DNA of 64,000 bases, from contig NZ_JADKRZ010000002.1 in assembly GCF_015350905.1 (NCBI RefSeq), positions 248,001 through 312,000 of the forward strand, read 5' to 3'. The notes below the pieces were generated by a model. It saw only the letters and a program-made list of their open reading frames with translations. It made no database searches and was not told the DNA's origin. A program made the position numbers and the translations under genes. Below are positions 26,679 through 37,266 of this stretch, piece after piece. Positions within the stretch are counted from its first letter, which is position 1. Every line of letters begins with the position of its first letter. Source of the DNA: Curtobacterium sp. VKM Ac-2865. Its GTDB lineage: Bacteria; Actinomycetota; Actinomycetes; Actinomycetales; Microbacteriaceae.

Positions 26679-27532
26679 GGGGTCTCCCATCGGATGACGG
26701 CGTGCACGGGGGTGTGGTCGGAGGGCCAGACGCCACCGGGTCGGCGGGTCGACACGGCCACGCGCTGCACGACGGCACGGGCGGCGGGGTGGTCGCGGGT
26801 GACCAGGACCCGGTCGAGGCGGGGGCCGCCCGGCTTCGGTTCCCGGTAGTGGGCGTAGGTGCCGACGCCCGCGGGGCGGTCCCGCGCGGGCACCAGGTCC
26901 CACGTGTCGTCGAGTCCCTCCTCGGCGAGGACCCTGGCGGCTGCCGAGCGCTCCCCGGCGTTCCAGTCGGCGAGCACCACGGCGGGCAGGCCGGCCTCCC
27001 GCACGAGTGCGCCGATGAGCCGCGCGGACCGGACCTGCGCCAGGGGCGAGAACGGGTCGACGTGGGTGGCGATGGCGACGAAGCGGACGCCGGTGACGCG
27101 GTCCTCGAGCTCGACGAGCACCGCGATGCGGGGGAAGGGCGCACCCCACGCCCGGCTGCCGACCCGGGAGCGGTCCGGCCCGAGGGCGACCGTCGTGGTG
27201 CTGCCGACGTGGAGCCGGTCGGTGTCGACGACGACCCCGACGTGCTCGCCGCCGGTCGTGCCGTCTGCCCCGTCTCGGTCCGCGACCACGGCCGCCCACC
27301 GCGACCCCATGGCGGCGGTGAGGTGCTGCACCTGGGTGGGCACGGCCTCCTGGACGGCCAGCAGGTGGGGTGCTTCGGACCGGACCAGCGCTGCGACCGC
27401 CGGGGCCCGCCGTGCCCACGCGTCGGGGTGTGCTGCGCGGAGGTGCGGCATCGGGCGGCGCACGTTGAAGGTCATGCAGTGCAGGGCCGGCGCGGCGACG
27501 GGACCCACGACCGGGGCGTCGTCGGGGGTCAC
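26675..27532 (-). CDS. Endonuclease/exonuclease/phosphatase family protein
   Basis: A 285-residue member of the metal-dependent EEP fold. It has MTFNVRR (N), LLAVQEA (catalytic E), ATHVDP, the ADWNAG D-x-N motif and the C-terminal WPSDHTPV SDH motif, so the active site looks complete. Substrates could be nucleic acids, lipid or sugar phosphates; the related glycosyltransferase and membrane neighbours hint at a non-DNA role, but this is inference. It is the middle gene of a coupled three-gene operon (overlaps of four bases on both sides). Confidence 0.9.
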   Translation of the reverse strand: MTPDDAPVVGPVAAPALHCMTFNVRRPMPHLRAAHPDAWARRAPAVAALVRSEAPHLLAVQEAVPTQVQHLTAAMGSRWAAVVADRDGADGTTGGEHVGVVVDTDRLHVGSTTTVALGPDRSRVGSRAWGAPFPRIAVLVELEDRVTGVRFVAIATHVDPFSPLAQVRSARLIGALVREAGLPAVVLADWNAGERSAAARVLAEEGLDDTWDLVPARDRPAGVGTYAHYREPKPGGPRLDRVLVTRDHPAARAVVQRVAVSTRRPGGVWPSDHTPVHAVIRWETP

Positions 27533-28353
27533 GACTGCTGGACCGACGCCGGATCGACCTGCTGGACCGACGCGGGGTCAGCGTGCTCGACCGACGCCGG
27601 GTCGGGCTGCCGCAGCACGCGGACCGGCCGCGTGCCGACGAGCACCCGACGCATGATGCGGGCCGGGGTGAACGCCCGCATGCCGGACAGCCGCATGGTC
27701 CGACCGGCCTTGCGGGTCCGGACGACCAGGCCCCACGGGTCCTGCACGGGCGTCCCCGACACCGACGCCACGAGGCCCAGGTCGAGGACGGTGCGCCAGG
27801 TCGGGTCGAACTGGATCGAGAGGTCGATGTCGTCGTGCACCATCGGGTCGACGTGCACGCGGTGCCGGATGGCCAGCCACGCGGATCGCCGCATCAGCAT
27901 GTTCGAGCCGAACAGCGGCGGGCGGCCGAGCGCGGCGGTCATCAGCGCGAAGTACGCCCCCATGTACGCGACCTGCCACACCGCACCGGCGACGCGACCG
28001 AGGTCCCGGAACCGGCCGGGCCCCGTGACCGCCGTGACGAGCGGGTCGGCGAACCAGGCGGTGCCGCGGGCGACCCAGTCGTGGGGGAGCACCGAGTCCG
28101 AGTCGACCCGGGCGATCAGCTCACCCGAGGCGGCGTCGTACCCCCGACCGGCCGCGGAGGCGATGCCGCGGACGGGCTCGTGCAGCACGACGGCCCCGGC
28201 AGCACGCGCGACCTCGGCGCTGGCGTCCGAGCTGCCGTTGTCCACCACGATCACCTCGGTCGGGGGCACCGTCTGGGCGGCGAGCGAGGCCAGGCAGGCG
28301 GCGAGCTGGTCGGCGTCGTCGAGCACCGGGATGACGACGGTGACGGAACGCAT
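27529..28353 (-). CDS. Glycosyltransferase family 2 protein
   Basis: A 274-residue GT-A-fold enzyme. VTVVIPVLDDADQLAACLAS opens the nucleotide-binding region, followed by VIVVDNGSSDAS, the metal-binding ARVDSDSV and the acceptor-side DDIDLS. A hydrophobic stretch (about residues 135-155) may associate with the membrane. It likely transfers a sugar to a lipid or wall polymer. The C-terminus ends in three copies of a DPASV repeat, which looks like recent tandem duplication. It is the first gene of an operon with the phosphatase-fold and YjdF-like genes. Confidence 0.9.
   Translation of the reverse strand: MRSVTVVIPVLDDADQLAACLASLAAQTVPPTEVIVVDNGSSDASAEVARAAGAVVLHEPVRGIASAAGRGYDAASGELIARVDSDSVLPHDWVARGTAWFADPLVTAVTGPGRFRDLGRVAGAVWQVAYMGAYFALMTAALGRPPLFGSNMLMRRSAWLAIRHRVHVDPMVHDDIDLSIQFDPTWRTVLDLGLVASVSGTPVQDPWGLVVRTRKAGRTMRLSGMRAFTPARIMRRVLVGTRPVRVLRQPDPASVEHADPASVQQVDPASVQQS
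27537..27605. repeat. Three tandem ~24-bp repeats in the glycosyltransferase 3' end
   Basis: Units of the form CTGCTGGACCGACGCCGGAT repeat three times in frame, encoding DPASVEHA, DPASVQQV and DPASVQQ on the minus strand. Strand slippage is the likely origin. Confidence 0.7.
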
Positions 28354-28508
28354 GCACCCAGCCAACCAAGAGCGTGCTGAGCGCCGGTCCTGCCACGGAT
28401 GGCCGTGGATGACCGTGGACGGCCACGGATGGCGGCGGATGGCCGTTCGGCGCGGCGGGGTACGGCGACGAGCCTCGGACACAGCACCGCGGCGGTAGAA
28501 CTGGGAGC

Positions 28509-30527
<2,019 letters not shown>

Positions 30528-30656
30528 GCCAGCGCGGGCTGAGCCAGCGCGGTCTGACCCGCGGCGGGCCGGGAGCACTCCCGGCCTGCCGCCGTGTGCG
30601 GCCGTCCCGCGTCGGGGCCCGAACCCGACGCGTGGCGGCTGCGCAGATGCAGTGAC

Positions 30657-30698
30657 GAACGGGAGGCTCCCCACCAGCTGGTGGGGAGCCTCCCGTTC
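30657..30698. terminator. Palindromic terminator (repeat family, GGTGGGGAG variant)
   Basis: GAACGGGAGGCTCCCCACCAG and its exact complement CTGGTGGGGAGCCTCCCGTTC, perfect 21-bp arms with no spacer. It lies between the convergent glgX and fibronectin-III protein genes. Confidence 0.85.
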
Positions 30699-30726
30699 CG
30701 TCTGTGGCCCGTCAGGGCCGCTGCCG

Positions 30727-32067
30727 TCAGATCACGACCAGGCGCGTGTACTGCGCCGTGGAGACCAGCTGGGCGGCTCCGCCGGCGGCGGGGACGCGCC
30801 ACAGGCCGGCCGACGGCGCGCGGTCGATGTCGAGGAACAGGTCGCCTGTCTCGGTCGCCGCGCCCACGTGGGTGCCTCGCGACCCCGCCGTGGCTCCCGT
30901 CACCGGGAGGGTCCGCTGGGTCCCGTCAGCGCCGAAGACGAGCTCGGAGGCGAGCGTCCGGTCGACGTCGCAGGTCCCGGCCAGCTCGTCGGCCTGGCTG
31001 CACCAGTCAGCCGATCGCAGCAGTCGGAACGACGTCGAGTTCGCGGCGCCGTACTCGAACGTGTCCTGCTGCTCGAGCCGCATCAGAACGCTCTGTCCTG
31101 CGGGGACCTCGAACCACGGGTAGCGCCCGCCGGGGCCGTCCTGGATCTGGCTCACCCAGAGGTTGCCGGCGTCGTCCGACTGCAGCCCGCGGACGAACCC
31201 GACCACGGAGTTGTTCTGCCAGGTCCGGACGGTGAGCACGCCCGAGGCACTCCGCTGGGCGACCCGCGTCTGGGAGGGACTGCCGTTGAAGGTCGAGACG
31301 ATCCCGTTCCGCGAGACGACCCAGGCTTGCTGCCCGTACTGCACGGTGCCGAAGTCCGCGACGACCCGGGGAGCGGACCCGTCGATCGGGAGCATCGTCA
31401 CCGAGCCGGACACCGAGTCGGCCCAGTACAGGTTGCCGGCGACGTCGGAGCGGAGGTCGGCGGTCAGGTGCAGGCCCGTCGCGACGGTGCGAGCTGCGCC
31501 ACCACCGGCCGGGTACATCAGGATCGAAATGAGGTCGGCCGAGGGCACGAACACGTCGCCCTGGTCGTCCGCGGTGTAGCCCGTGCCGTTCGTCGCGACC
31601 GTGGTGCCGGTCGTCGTGCCGGTGCTCGTGCTCCCGGTGCCGAACCGGACGACGCTGCCCTGGGCGTCCAGGGCGAAGAGCGCCTGCGGGGTGGGTGCGG
31701 CAGCCGTCGCGGTGTACTTGACGCTGACGGCCGGACCGGTCTGCTTCGCGGCGACCGCGCGCACGGCGAACGTGTACGTGGTGCCGGTGCGCAGCGCGCC
31801 GAAGTGGTCCCAGCGAGCGGTGGCCGGCAGGCGGTCGACGCCGCCGTTCGGCTGGCTCTCGGCGGGCGTCACGGTGACGGTGTAGCCCGTGATGCGGGGA
31901 CCGGCGCTGGGCGCCCCCCAGGTGACGTCGGCGTCGCCCCCGGACCCCGTGACACGGACGGACGTCGGCGCACTCGGCGTCGACGACGTCGGGGCGGCAT
32001 GCGCCGGCAGCGCACCCCCGACGACGAGTGCAGCCGCGGCTGCGATGGTGAGCATGCTCTTGAACAC
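30727..32067 (-). CDS. Secreted fibronectin type III / beta-propeller-like protein
   Basis: A 446-residue exported protein. The signal peptide spans about residues 1-25 (ends PAHAA). One fibronectin type III domain follows (about 32-118: PSAPTSVRVTGSGGDADVTW, TGYTVTV, GTTYTFAVRAVA). The rest has repeated short beta-strand units (FALDAQGSVVRFG, LRSDVAGNLYWADSVSG, GLQSDDAGNLWVSQIQ), suggesting an NHL-like propeller. It probably binds a carbohydrate or surface partner. GTG 32067 has GAGGGGA upstream and gives a standard basic n-region; the reading frame extends further without signals. Confidence 0.8.
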   Translation of the reverse strand: MFKSMLTIAAAAALVVGGALPAHAAPTSSTPSAPTSVRVTGSGGDADVTWGAPSAGPRITGYTVTVTPAESQPNGGVDRLPATARWDHFGALRTGTTYTFAVRAVAAKQTGPAVSVKYTATAAAPTPQALFALDAQGSVVRFGTGSTSTGTTTGTTVATNGTGYTADDQGDVFVPSADLISILMYPAGGGAARTVATGLHLTADLRSDVAGNLYWADSVSGSVTMLPIDGSAPRVVADFGTVQYGQQAWVVSRNGIVSTFNGSPSQTRVAQRSASGVLTVRTWQNNSVVGFVRGLQSDDAGNLWVSQIQDGPGGRYPWFEVPAGQSVLMRLEQQDTFEYGAANSTSFRLLRSADWCSQADELAGTCDVDRTLASELVFGADGTQRTLPVTGATAGSRGTHVGAATETGDLFLDIDRAPSAGLWRVPAAGGAAQLVSTAQYTRLVVI

Positions 32068-32208
32068 GACGATCCCCTCAACGTGCTGCGGCACCGGTGC
32101 CGCTGCTGCGCACATCAGAGCAGATCCCGTGCCGCGCCAGGGGGCCGTCCCGAGAATTGCGGTACGCGTACGGGAATCCGCACCGGATCGGCTGTTGCGC
32201 AGCGTGCC

Positions 32209-32523
32209 TCAGTGCCCGAGCTCGACCAGCAGCACCCCCACGATGATCAGCCCGATGCCCGCGAGCATCGTCCGCGTCAACGGGTCCTTGAAGAGCACCC
32301 GCCCGAGGACCGCCGTCAACGCCACCCCCGTCGCCGCCCACACCCCGTAGGCCACCCCGATCGGCAGGCCCATGGTCAGCGCGACCGCGAGCAGCGAGAA
32401 CGCCACCAGGTACCCGGCCACCACCGCGACGTACCAGCGGCGCTTGCCGTCCGTCGCGACCTTCAGGCTCATCGTCGCGAAGACCTCGGTGACGATGGCG
32501 ATCGCGAGCAGCACCCAGCCCAT
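32209..32523 (-). CDS. SMR-family multidrug efflux subunit (second of pair)
   Basis: A 104-residue small multidrug resistance protein with four membrane helices. It has the key helix-1 glutamate (AIVTEVFATMSLKVA, E at about residue 13) and the GVAYGVWAATGVALT helix-3 signature. Its start overlaps the stop of the first SMR gene by one base (TGATG), so the two likely form a heterodimeric proton/cation antiporter as in paired systems such as EbrAB. Substrate not predictable. Confidence 0.92.
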   Translation of the reverse strand: MGWVLLAIAIVTEVFATMSLKVATDGKRRWYVAVVAGYLVAFSLLAVALTMGLPIGVAYGVWAATGVALTAVLGRVLFKDPLTRTMLAGIGLIIVGVLLVELGH

Positions 32524-32870
32524 CAGCGGGCTCCTTCCCGACGTGCGGCGAGCGCCCGCTGCGACCCGATCTCGACGAGCAGCACCCCTGCCGCGATGAG
32601 CCCGATGCCGACCAGCATCACGGGGGTCAGCGACTGCCCGAACAGCACGGCGGCGAGCACCGCGGTCAGGGCGACGCCCGAGGCGCCCCAGATGCCGTAG
32701 GCGACCCCGATGGCCATGCCCCGGCGGAGCACCTGGATGAGCAGGAAGAACGACCCGACGTAGCCGACCACGACGAGCGCGTACCAACCGGGCCGCTCGA
32801 CGGCGGCCTGCAGGGACAGGGCGGCGGTGACCTCGGAGAGGATCGCGCCGGCGAGGAAGAGCCACTTCAC
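32523..32870 (-). CDS. SMR-family multidrug efflux subunit (first of pair)
   Basis: A 115-residue SMR protein with the helix-1 glutamate in AILSEVTAALSLQAAVERPG and GVAYGIWGASGVALTAVLA in helix 3, plus a basic C-terminal tail absent from its partner. GTG 32870 overlaps the TetR stop by four bases (GTGA), and its own stop overlaps the next SMR start, giving a tightly coupled tetR-smr-smr operon. The pair probably functions together and is repressed by TetR through the operator at 33512-33545. Confidence 0.92.
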   Translation of the reverse strand: MKWLFLAGAILSEVTAALSLQAAVERPGWYALVVVGYVGSFFLLIQVLRRGMAIGVAYGIWGASGVALTAVLAAVLFGQSLTPVMLVGIGLIAAGVLLVEIGSQRALAARREGAR

Positions 32871-33499
32871 GAGCGGACCCCCACGGCGTCGGCATCCTGC
32901 ACGGCGAGCGCCCCGACCATCGTCGCTGCGAGTCGTAGCGTCGCTGCTGCCGCCGCGTCGTCCCGGTCGCTCAGCCACGCCGACATCGTCCCGTCGACGA
33001 GCGCGACCAGCAGGCGGGCGACCTGGTCGACGGGCGCCGACCACGACCGGCCGTGCCGGTCCGACCACTGCCGCAGGTTGCCGGTGACGGCCTGCGCGTA
33101 GGCGTCCTGCTCCCAGCGCGCCAGGTCCCGCAGGTCCGGGTCGCGTCGTGCGAGTGCGGTGAGCTCGAAGAGCGCGAGTGCCTCGTCCGGCGCGGCGCGG
33201 ACCCGGTCCAGGTAGGCCAGGAGCCCGGCCGCGATGCGCTCGGACGGGTCCTCGACCGGGACCGAGTCGTCGTCGAAGGTCACGGCCATGGACTGCCGGA
33301 GCTCGCGGTCGAGCACGGCGCGGAACAGCTCGCCCTTCGACCCGAAGCAGTACGCGAACGTGCCGTGGGGCAGTCCGGCGCGTGCCGTGACGGCGCGGGT
33401 GGTGACGGCGCGGACGCCGTCGTCGGTCATCACCGCCACGGCGGCGTCGACGAGCTGAGCCCGTCGTTCGTCCGCGCTGCGGTGGGTGCTCGTGGTCAT
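32867..33499 (-). CDS. TetR-family regulator of the SMR pair
   Basis: A 210-residue TetR repressor. HTH region at about residues 12-60 (RAQLVDAAVAVMTDDG, VTTRAVTARAGLPHGTFAYCF, SKGELFRAVLD), then a helical ligand domain. It is the first gene of the operon with two SMR genes (four-base overlap). The long perfect palindrome starting 13 bases upstream of its ATG is the evident autoregulatory operator, so drug binding should derepress efflux. Confidence 0.93.
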   Translation of the reverse strand: MTTSTHRSADERRAQLVDAAVAVMTDDGVRAVTTRAVTARAGLPHGTFAYCFGSKGELFRAVLDRELRQSMAVTFDDDSVPVEDPSERIAAGLLAYLDRVRAAPDEALALFELTALARRDPDLRDLARWEQDAYAQAVTGNLRQWSDRHGRSWSAPVDQVARLLVALVDGTMSAWLSDRDDAAAAATLRLAATMVGALAVQDADAVGVRS

Positions 33500-33511
33500 G
33501 CAACGACCGTA

Positions 33512-33545
33512 CCGGTCGAGTTGGCCAGGTGGCCAACTCGACCGG
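33512..33545. promoter_or_regulatory. Large TetR operator, 15+15 bp palindrome
   Basis: CCGGTCGAGTTGGCC (33512-33526), AGGT spacer, GGCCAACTCGACCGG (33531-33545), perfect arms. It lies 13 bases upstream of the tetR start, where it would block transcription of tetR-smr-smr. Confidence 0.8.
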
Positions 33546-33570
33546 CGCAGTCCCAGCTGACGGACAGGCG

Positions 33571-33610
33571 GACTGGAGGCTCGGTGCCAGCTGGCACCGA
33601 GCCTCCAGTC
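33571..33610. repeat. Terminator-family palindrome in a divergent intergenic region
   Basis: GACTGGAGGCTCGGTGCCAG and its exact complement, perfect 20-bp arms. Unlike most copies it lies between two divergent starts (tetR 33499 and monooxygenase 33689), where no adjacent gene ends. It might insulate the two promoters or be a relic of rearrangement. Confidence 0.75.
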
Positions 33611-33658
33611 GGTCCGGTGTCAGTGGCGCGTCAGCGCGGTGTGAGTGCCGCGGCCGAT

Positions 33659-33675
33659 GATCGGGACATCCGATC
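33659..33675. promoter_or_regulatory. Inverted repeat just upstream of the monooxygenase
   Basis: GATCGG-GACAT-CCGATC, perfect six-base arms, immediately before the AAGGAG ribosome site of the gene starting at 33689. It may be an operator; no partner regulator assigned. Confidence 0.4.
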
Positions 33676-33688
33676 GAAGGAGCACACC

Positions 33689-34903
33689 GTGCAGAACACC
33701 CGAGTCCTCGTCTCCGGCGCGAGCATCGCCGGCCCCGCCCTGGCGTACTGGCTGCACCGGTCGGGGTTCGACGTCACCGTCGTCGAGAAGGCCAGCAGCA
33801 TCCGGCCGGGCGGCCAGGCCGTCGACTTCAAGGGGCCGATCCACATGCGCGTCCTGCGGGAGATGGGCATCCTCGACGAGGTGCGCGCCGCAGACGTCCG
33901 TGACGCGGACGGCATCATCGTGAACGCCGCCGGCCGGAAGGTCGGGACGGCCCCCGGTGGCTTCGGCGCGGGCGAGGTGAACATCCCCCGCGGCGACCTG
34001 GCCCGGATCCTGCACCGTCTGACCGAGGACACCACCGAGTACGTCTTCGGCGACTCGATCACGAGCCTGACGGACACCGGCGACGGCGTCGACGTGACGT
34101 TCGAGCACGGAGCGCCGCGGACGTTCGACCTCGTCGTCGGCGCGGACGGCATGCACTCCAACGTCCGCCGGCTGGCGTTCGGCCCCGAGTCCGAGCACGT
34201 CACGCACCTCGGCTACCACTACGTCCTCGCCGACCTGGACACCGGCCCCGACGACGTCGTCTACAGCGAACCGGGCATCACCGTCATGCTCGGCGGGACC
34301 AAGGCCCCGGCGTTCCTCGTCTTCGCCGGCCCACCGCTGCCCCCGGCTCGGGACGACGTCGCCCGGCAGAAGCAGCAGGTGACCGAGGCACTCCGACACG
34401 GGAAGTGGCGGATCCCCGAGCTGCTGGAGCAGCTGCCCGACGCCCGTGACTTCTACATGGACTCGATCAGTCGTGCGACGGTCGACCACTGGTCCCGCGG
34501 CCGCGTCGTGCTGCTCGGCGACTCCGCGTGGGGGAACGCCCTCGGCGGCTACGGCACCGGGCTCGCCGTCGTCGGCGCGTACGTCCTGGCCGGGGAACTC
34601 GCACGAGCAGGTGGTGACCACGTCACCGCGTTCGACACGTTCGAGCGTCGGTACCGCAACTACGCCTCGATCTCCCACAAGGTGAACGCCGGCAAGCTCC
34701 TCGCACCGAGGACCACCGCCGGCATCCGCGTCCGCAACCTGCTGTTCAGCACCCTGGCGGTCTTCGGTCCGCTCATGCGGGTCGTCGACCGACCGGCGTC
34801 GAACCTCGTGCTCGAGGACTACGACGCCCACCGGACAGGCCGGGACACCGATTCCCGCACTGGGTCCTCGACGGGCACGACCGGCGTCGGAGGCGCGGAC
34901 TAG
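33689..34903 (+). CDS. FAD-dependent monooxygenase (UbiH/TetX-like)
   Basis: A 404-residue flavoprotein monooxygenase. It has the Rossmann GxGxxG-type SGASIAGPALAYWL (residues about 8-21), the VVEKASSIRPGG segment, DLVVGADGMHSNVR (DG motif, about 149-162) and GRVVLLGDSAWGNALGG (GD motif, about 270-286). Such enzymes hydroxylate aromatics or antibiotics with NAD(P)H and O2. GTG 33689 has an ideal AAGGAG seven bases upstream. The last about 25 residues are Ser/Thr/Gly-rich. Substrate unknown. Confidence 0.92.
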   Translation: MQNTRVLVSGASIAGPALAYWLHRSGFDVTVVEKASSIRPGGQAVDFKGPIHMRVLREMGILDEVRAADVRDADGIIVNAAGRKVGTAPGGFGAGEVNIPRGDLARILHRLTEDTTEYVFGDSITSLTDTGDGVDVTFEHGAPRTFDLVVGADGMHSNVRRLAFGPESEHVTHLGYHYVLADLDTGPDDVVYSEPGITVMLGGTKAPAFLVFAGPPLPPARDDVARQKQQVTEALRHGKWRIPELLEQLPDARDFYMDSISRATVDHWSRGRVVLLGDSAWGNALGGYGTGLAVVGAYVLAGELARAGGDHVTAFDTFERRYRNYASISHKVNAGKLLAPRTTAGIRVRNLLFSTLAVFGPLMRVVDRPASNLVLEDYDAHRTGRDTDSRTGSSTGTTGVGGAD

Positions 34904-34960
34904 CGTCGCGGGCACGGCGACCGGCATCGGTCGACGCGACCCCGTCCCGAGGAGCCGCCA

Positions 34961-36310
34961 GTGCCGCTGCAGCCCATCTCCCGCCGCTCGGTGCTCGTCG
35001 GCGCGTTCGGGTTGGCCGCCGCCGGGGCGCTCAGCGGGTGCGTCGCGAACAACGGCCCGGCGCCGAGCACCGCCGCCGCGGGGTCGAAGGCCGACATCGG
35101 CGAGGTCGAGGGCACGATCCGCTTCGCGTTCTGGGGCGGCAGCGACGGGGAGAACGCCGGGTTCGCGCACGCGAAGAAGGTGTTCGAGGCCCGGCACCCG
35201 AAGGCCACCGTCGAGCTGCAGACGCTGCCGTACGACGGCTTCTTCTCCGGCATCGACCGGGGCATCCTGTCGCGCACGGCACCGGACGTCTTCCGGGTCG
35301 ACTACACGAGCATCGGCAAGTACACCTCGCACGGGGTGCTGCTCGACATCACGCCGTACCTCAGCGCCACCGAGTCCGCCGGGTTCCTGCCGGCACTCCG
35401 CGACGCCGTCCGGTTCGAGGGCCGCACCTACGGCGTCCCCCACCAGACCGACACCTCGGCGATCGCGTTCAGCCGCGACGCCCTCGACGAAGCCGGCATC
35501 GGTGCCGTGCCCGACCGGCTCGAGGACGCCTGGACCTGGGAGGAGTTCACCGCGGTGTCGACGAAGCTCCGCAAGGCCCTGCCGGACGACAAGTACCCCT
35601 TCGCCTACGACTGGACCGCCGCCGGCGCCTACCGCTGGGCGAGCTTCCTGTACCAGGCGGGCGGGTCGCTCCTGACGCCGTCACTGGACCACTCGGCGGT
35701 CGACGGCGACCCCGCGCGCAAGGCCATGGCGTTCACGCAGCGGTTCTTCGACGAGCGGTGGGTGCCGGCGAACAACACCATCAAGACCACCGTCTACTCG
35801 GACAACTTCTTCCTGAACCAGACCGTGGCGATGACGTTCATCGGCGACTTCCTGGTGCCGGAGCTCGCCGACACGAAGAACGGGTACCAGGGCGGGAAGT
35901 GGGCCACCACGTACATGCCGCGCGACCAGGCTGCCGCGTCCGACCTCGGCGGGAACGCCGTCGTCGCCACACGTGACACCGAGCACCCGGAGCTCGCGGC
36001 CGCGTTCCTCAAGTTCCTGGTGGAAGAGGACCAGATGCGTGACTTCTGCCAGCGGGCGAACGAACTGCCGACGCTGAAGAGCCTGGCGGACACGCCCCTC
36101 GACTACGCCGTGCGCCCGGACGTGATGGACGTCTTCACGCAGCAGGCCACGACGATCACCGAGACCGCCGTGCGCGAGACCGTCGTGCCCGGGTTCGCCT
36201 CGGTCAACACGGCGCTGCAGGACCAGCTCGAGCTCGCCTTCCACGGCCGCGGCACCGATGCTGCCGTCAAGGCCATCGACGCCGCCGTCGAGCAGGCGGT
36301 GGCGGCATGA
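34961..36310 (+). CDS. Carbohydrate ABC transporter substrate-binding lipoprotein
   Basis: A 449-residue family-1 extracellular solute-binding protein. The N-terminus has twin arginines (ISRRSVLVG) and a lipobox ending ALSGC (Cys about 27), so it is exported and lipid anchored. IRFAFWGGSDGENAGFA begins the mature fold, with YGVPHQTDTSAIAFSRDALDEAG and GNAVVATRDTEHPELAAAFLKFL typical of sugar binders. GTG 34961 follows GAGGAG. TAGCGT at 34901 may be the -10 for the four-gene operon. Sugar specificity is not predictable. Confidence 0.94.
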   Translation: MPLQPISRRSVLVGAFGLAAAGALSGCVANNGPAPSTAAAGSKADIGEVEGTIRFAFWGGSDGENAGFAHAKKVFEARHPKATVELQTLPYDGFFSGIDRGILSRTAPDVFRVDYTSIGKYTSHGVLLDITPYLSATESAGFLPALRDAVRFEGRTYGVPHQTDTSAIAFSRDALDEAGIGAVPDRLEDAWTWEEFTAVSTKLRKALPDDKYPFAYDWTAAGAYRWASFLYQAGGSLLTPSLDHSAVDGDPARKAMAFTQRFFDERWVPANNTIKTTVYSDNFFLNQTVAMTFIGDFLVPELADTKNGYQGGKWATTYMPRDQAAASDLGGNAVVATRDTEHPELAAAFLKFLVEEDQMRDFCQRANELPTLKSLADTPLDYAVRPDVMDVFTQQATTITETAVRETVVPGFASVNTALQDQLELAFHGRGTDAAVKAIDAAVEQAVAA

Positions 36311-37266
36311 CCGGCGCGGCCGAGCGCATCGGCGGCGCGACCGCTGGCGGCGCCGTTCGTCGGGGTCCACGCCGGTCGGTCGGCGGCTTCCGAGGCTCCA
36401 GCGGGGCCGCGGCCACGGCGTTCCTGGTGCCGAACGTCGTCCTCATCGTCGTCTTCACGCTGCTGCCGCTCGTCTACGCCCTGGTCATCAGCTTCCAGGA
36501 CCTCGACTCCCTGGGCGGCACGAGCTGGGCGGGCCTCGGCAACTACGCGCGACTGGTGACGGACCCGGTCTTCTGGCAGTCCGTCGCGAACACGGGCGTC
36601 TTCACGCTGTTCACGGTGCCGGTCGGCATGGCGATCGGGCTCGGCGTCGCCGTGCTGCTCAACGGCGTGCTGCCGGGGCGGGCGGTCTTCCGGACGATCA
36701 TCTTCCTGCCGCTGGTGGTCTCCGGGGTCGCGACCGGTGTCCTGGGCGCGTGGATGTTCGACCAGAACAACGGCTTCGTCGACGAGTTCCTCCGCTCCCT
36801 CGGCCTGCCGCAGATCCAGTGGCAGTCGAGCGGTGGCTGGGCGATGACCGCCGTGATCCTGATGACGCTGTGGCAGCGCATCGGGTTCGACATGCTCATC
36901 TACCTCGCCGGGCTGCAGGGCGTCGACCCCGCCGTGCAAGAGGCCGCGACGACCGACGGCGCGAGCGGCTGGCAGCGCTTCCGGCTCATCACGTTCCCGC
37001 TGCTCGGCCCGTCGACGTTCTTCCTGCTCGTGATGAACCTCATCTACTCGTTCCAGGTGTTCGACACCGTGTGGGCGATGACCCGCGGCGGCCCCGGCTA
37101 CGGCACCACCACGATCGTGTCGTACGCGTACCGGGTGGCCTTCGACGAGCACGGCCCCCAGCTGCTCGGGTACGGCGCCGCGGTGGGCATCGTCATCTAC
37201 CTCGTGACCCTGCTCATCACCGGACTGCAGTGGCGGTTCAACGCCGGACGGGACCAGACCGACTGA
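36307..37266 (+). CDS. Sugar ABC transporter permease, MalF type
   Basis: A 319-residue inner-membrane permease with six main segments and the EAA loop (QEAATTDGASGWQRFRLITFPLL, about residues 213-235) that contacts the ATPase. It starts inside the stop of the binding-protein gene (ATGA overlap) and its own stop overlaps the next permease start (TGATG). An extended N-terminal cytoplasmic region of about 35 residues is glycine/arginine-rich. Confidence 0.95.
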   Translation: MTGAAERIGGATAGGAVRRGPRRSVGGFRGSSGAAATAFLVPNVVLIVVFTLLPLVYALVISFQDLDSLGGTSWAGLGNYARLVTDPVFWQSVANTGVFTLFTVPVGMAIGLGVAVLLNGVLPGRAVFRTIIFLPLVVSGVATGVLGAWMFDQNNGFVDEFLRSLGLPQIQWQSSGGWAMTAVILMTLWQRIGFDMLIYLAGLQGVDPAVQEAATTDGASGWQRFRLITFPLLGPSTFFLLVMNLIYSFQVFDTVWAMTRGGPGYGTTTIVSYAYRVAFDEHGPQLLGYGAAVGIVIYLVTLLITGLQWRFNAGRDQTD

